Assembly: GCA_031281575.1 (NCBI GenBank)
Contig: JAITFD010000008.1
Coordinates: 1 to 42,751, forward strand
Direction of reading: 5' to 3'
DNA length: 42,751 bases
Origin: Mycoplasmataceae bacterium
GTDB lineage: Bacteria > Bacillota_I > Bacilli_A > Mycoplasmatales > Mycoplasmoidaceae
In this document: piece after piece, positions 41,826 through 42,751 of the stretch
Numbering within the stretch: the first letter of the stretch is position 1
Layout: each line of letters opens with the position of its first letter
Program-made: the position numbers and the translations under genes
The notes under the pieces: model-generated
Databases searched by the model: none
Seen by the model: only the letters and a program-made list of their open reading frames with translations
What the model was told of the DNA's origin: nothing

Positions 41826-42038
41826 GTTAATTAAATTATAACTTATATTAGTTATTATCTTTATATATATTTATTTATTAGGATGTAGGAAAACGAAAAA
41901 AATGTCGGAAAGTGCTAAAAAAGACCAGATTTTTGCATTTTTGAACAAAATTTAGAAAAATCGTTTTCTTAATCTTATATATACTACTATATATAATTTA
42001 AATATGAATATACTAAAGAGCCAAGTATTACTTAGAAA
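41826..42038. other. Divergent gap upstream of dnaN, no DnaA boxes seen
   Basis: 213 bp of AT-rich sequence between dnaN and the right-hand membrane protein. It holds the dnaN -10 (41835-41840) and a plus-strand TATAAT (41992-41997). I see no TTATCCACA or close variant on either strand, so it does not look like a replication origin. Confidence 0.5.
41992..41997 (+). promoter_or_regulatory. -10 box before the right-hand leader ORF
   Basis: TATAAT ending 6 nt before the ATG at 42004, which would initiate a leaderless message for the 15-codon ORF. Confidence 0.5.
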
Positions 42039-42051
42039 ATGAACAGAATAA
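42004..42051 (+). other. 15-codon leader ORF overlapping the membrane protein start
   Basis: MNILKSQVLLRKWTE followed by TAA, reading TGA as Trp. It lies in another frame and overlaps the main ATG at 42039 by 13 bp. Its position relative to TATAAT is the same as that of the leader ORF of the left paralogue. Confidence 0.4.
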
Positions 42052-42751
42052 TTGAATGATTTTTTTCTTGTATATTCGATATTGTTAACTTTTTTTGAGC
42101 TGATATTGTGCGAATTTTTGCCGGCTGATTTTTAACTTGAACATACCAACTTTTTATCTGATGTCCATTGCAAGTAATCAATTTTCTTGTTTTTCTTTTC
42201 CGAACATTTTGTACGGGTTTTTCTTCGGCAATTTTTGGTAGTACTTACAATCCTGACGGAACAACGAATTATTCGTTTTCGTGAAATTCAGGATTCGGTA
42301 CATTAGCGCTTTTTGTTTTCATTATTGGGTTATTAATGTTTTTTTTCAATTTCTTAATGAGTTTTAGTAACGAAAAAGCATTGGATGCATCCGGTCATCC
42401 GGTTGCAAATCAATCGCACCGTTTAGCTTATTTACGTTGACCAATCTTCATGATGTTTTTATTAATCGCTGGACCATCAGTGTTAATTTTAATGGATTCG
42501 ATTTTAGAAACAGCACTCAGACGGTTCGGAAATAACGGGGACATTGCACATATTACCACCCAAGATATCATGGATCTTAAAATAACTGTTTTAGGTGAAT
42601 TGGATGCGTTGCGAATGAATATTGGCATTGATAGTAAAACGTTTACTGACTATCTCGCTCCTTATCATGAAAAACTGAATGAATTATCGGATGTATTAGA
42701 AATTATTTCGAATTGAAAAATTGACCCGGATTTTCGTAATCAAGAATTAAT
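42039..42751 (+). CDS. Large polytopic membrane protein, paralogue of the 1-2189 gene, truncated by window end
   Basis: 237 codons to the window edge. An amphipathic/hydrophobic N-terminus rich in Trp (mostly TGA-encoded: IIEWFFS, NFFWAD, WFLTWTY) leads to PLQVINFLVFLFRTF. Then come NPDGTTNYSF, a membrane segment (LALFVFIIGLLMFFFNFL), a short polar loop, RLAYLRWPIFMM and another membrane segment. A polar helical region starts around 170. The same elements in the same order occur in the left paralogue. In-frame TAG at 42033-42035 limits the start to ATG 42039. Possible relation to VirB6/TrbL-like or mycoplasma ICE transmembrane proteins is by architecture only. Confidence 0.72.

Noticed and set aside
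41826-42038. Possible replication origin beside dnaN
   Set aside because: No DnaA box or dnaA gene is visible and the gap is short, so AT-richness alone is not enough.

Overview
The window is a low-GC bacterial chromosome segment that only reads correctly if TGA encodes tryptophan (translation table 4). Almost every housekeeping gene here (clpB, glyS, gltX, pcrA, secA, gyrB, tig and others) is broken by in-frame TGA codons at positions where the family has Trp or any residue. This points to a mollicute (Mycoplasma/Ureaplasma-type). I cannot name the species. A 2[4Fe-4S] ferredoxin and a stand-alone NrdD-type zinc-ribbon protein hint at an anaerobic lifestyle, and a SWIB-domain protein and a 1,420-residue surface protein are unusual for the group.

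Layout. 1-3000 (minus): a truncated polytopic membrane protein and a second multi-pass protein. 3042-3755: recU and the NrdD-like zinc-ribbon microprotein. 4072-6027: a C39 peptidase/ABC-exporter protein whose nucleotide-binding domain has lost its P-loop. 6042-8520: a TM2-like protein, then clpB behind a degenerate CIRCE element. 8521-10777 (minus): glyS-tilS. 11025-11986: two small membrane proteins. 11989-20451 (minus): a heterodimeric ABC exporter pair, a lipoprotein and a giant LRR/Ig-like surface protein. 20499: tRNA-Arg(TCT). 20580-22187 (minus): SWIB protein and trigger factor. 22477-23683: ferredoxin-trpS. 23690-25846 (minus): pcrA. 25954-28739: gltX, a lipoprotein and a DegV-like protein. 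28741-30612 (minus): mnmG, divergent from secA and ybeY (30703-33757). 33767-38291 (minus): gyrB-gyrA. 38384-39575 (minus): two tandem paralogous coiled-coil proteins. 39652-41825 (minus): dnaN, a CinA-like protein and a membrane protein. 42039 to the end (plus): a second copy of the 1-2189 membrane protein family.

Two themes run through the window. First, most transcription units start with a perfect TATAAT only 6-16 nt upstream of the start codon and no Shine-Dalgarno sequence, so leaderless or nearly leaderless mRNAs look like the rule. Second, the two ends of the window carry outward-facing paralogues of one large membrane protein family, and each has a 12-15 codon leader ORF placed exactly where a leaderless transcript would start. 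dnaN is present, but dnaA and DnaA boxes are not seen beside it.

The most novel-looking parts are the paralogous membrane protein pair with leader ORFs, the lipoprotein/giant surface protein unit beside an asymmetric ABC exporter, the tandem coiled-coil paralogues, the P-loop-less C39 exporter, and a 12-bp palindrome found in three separate intergenic regions.
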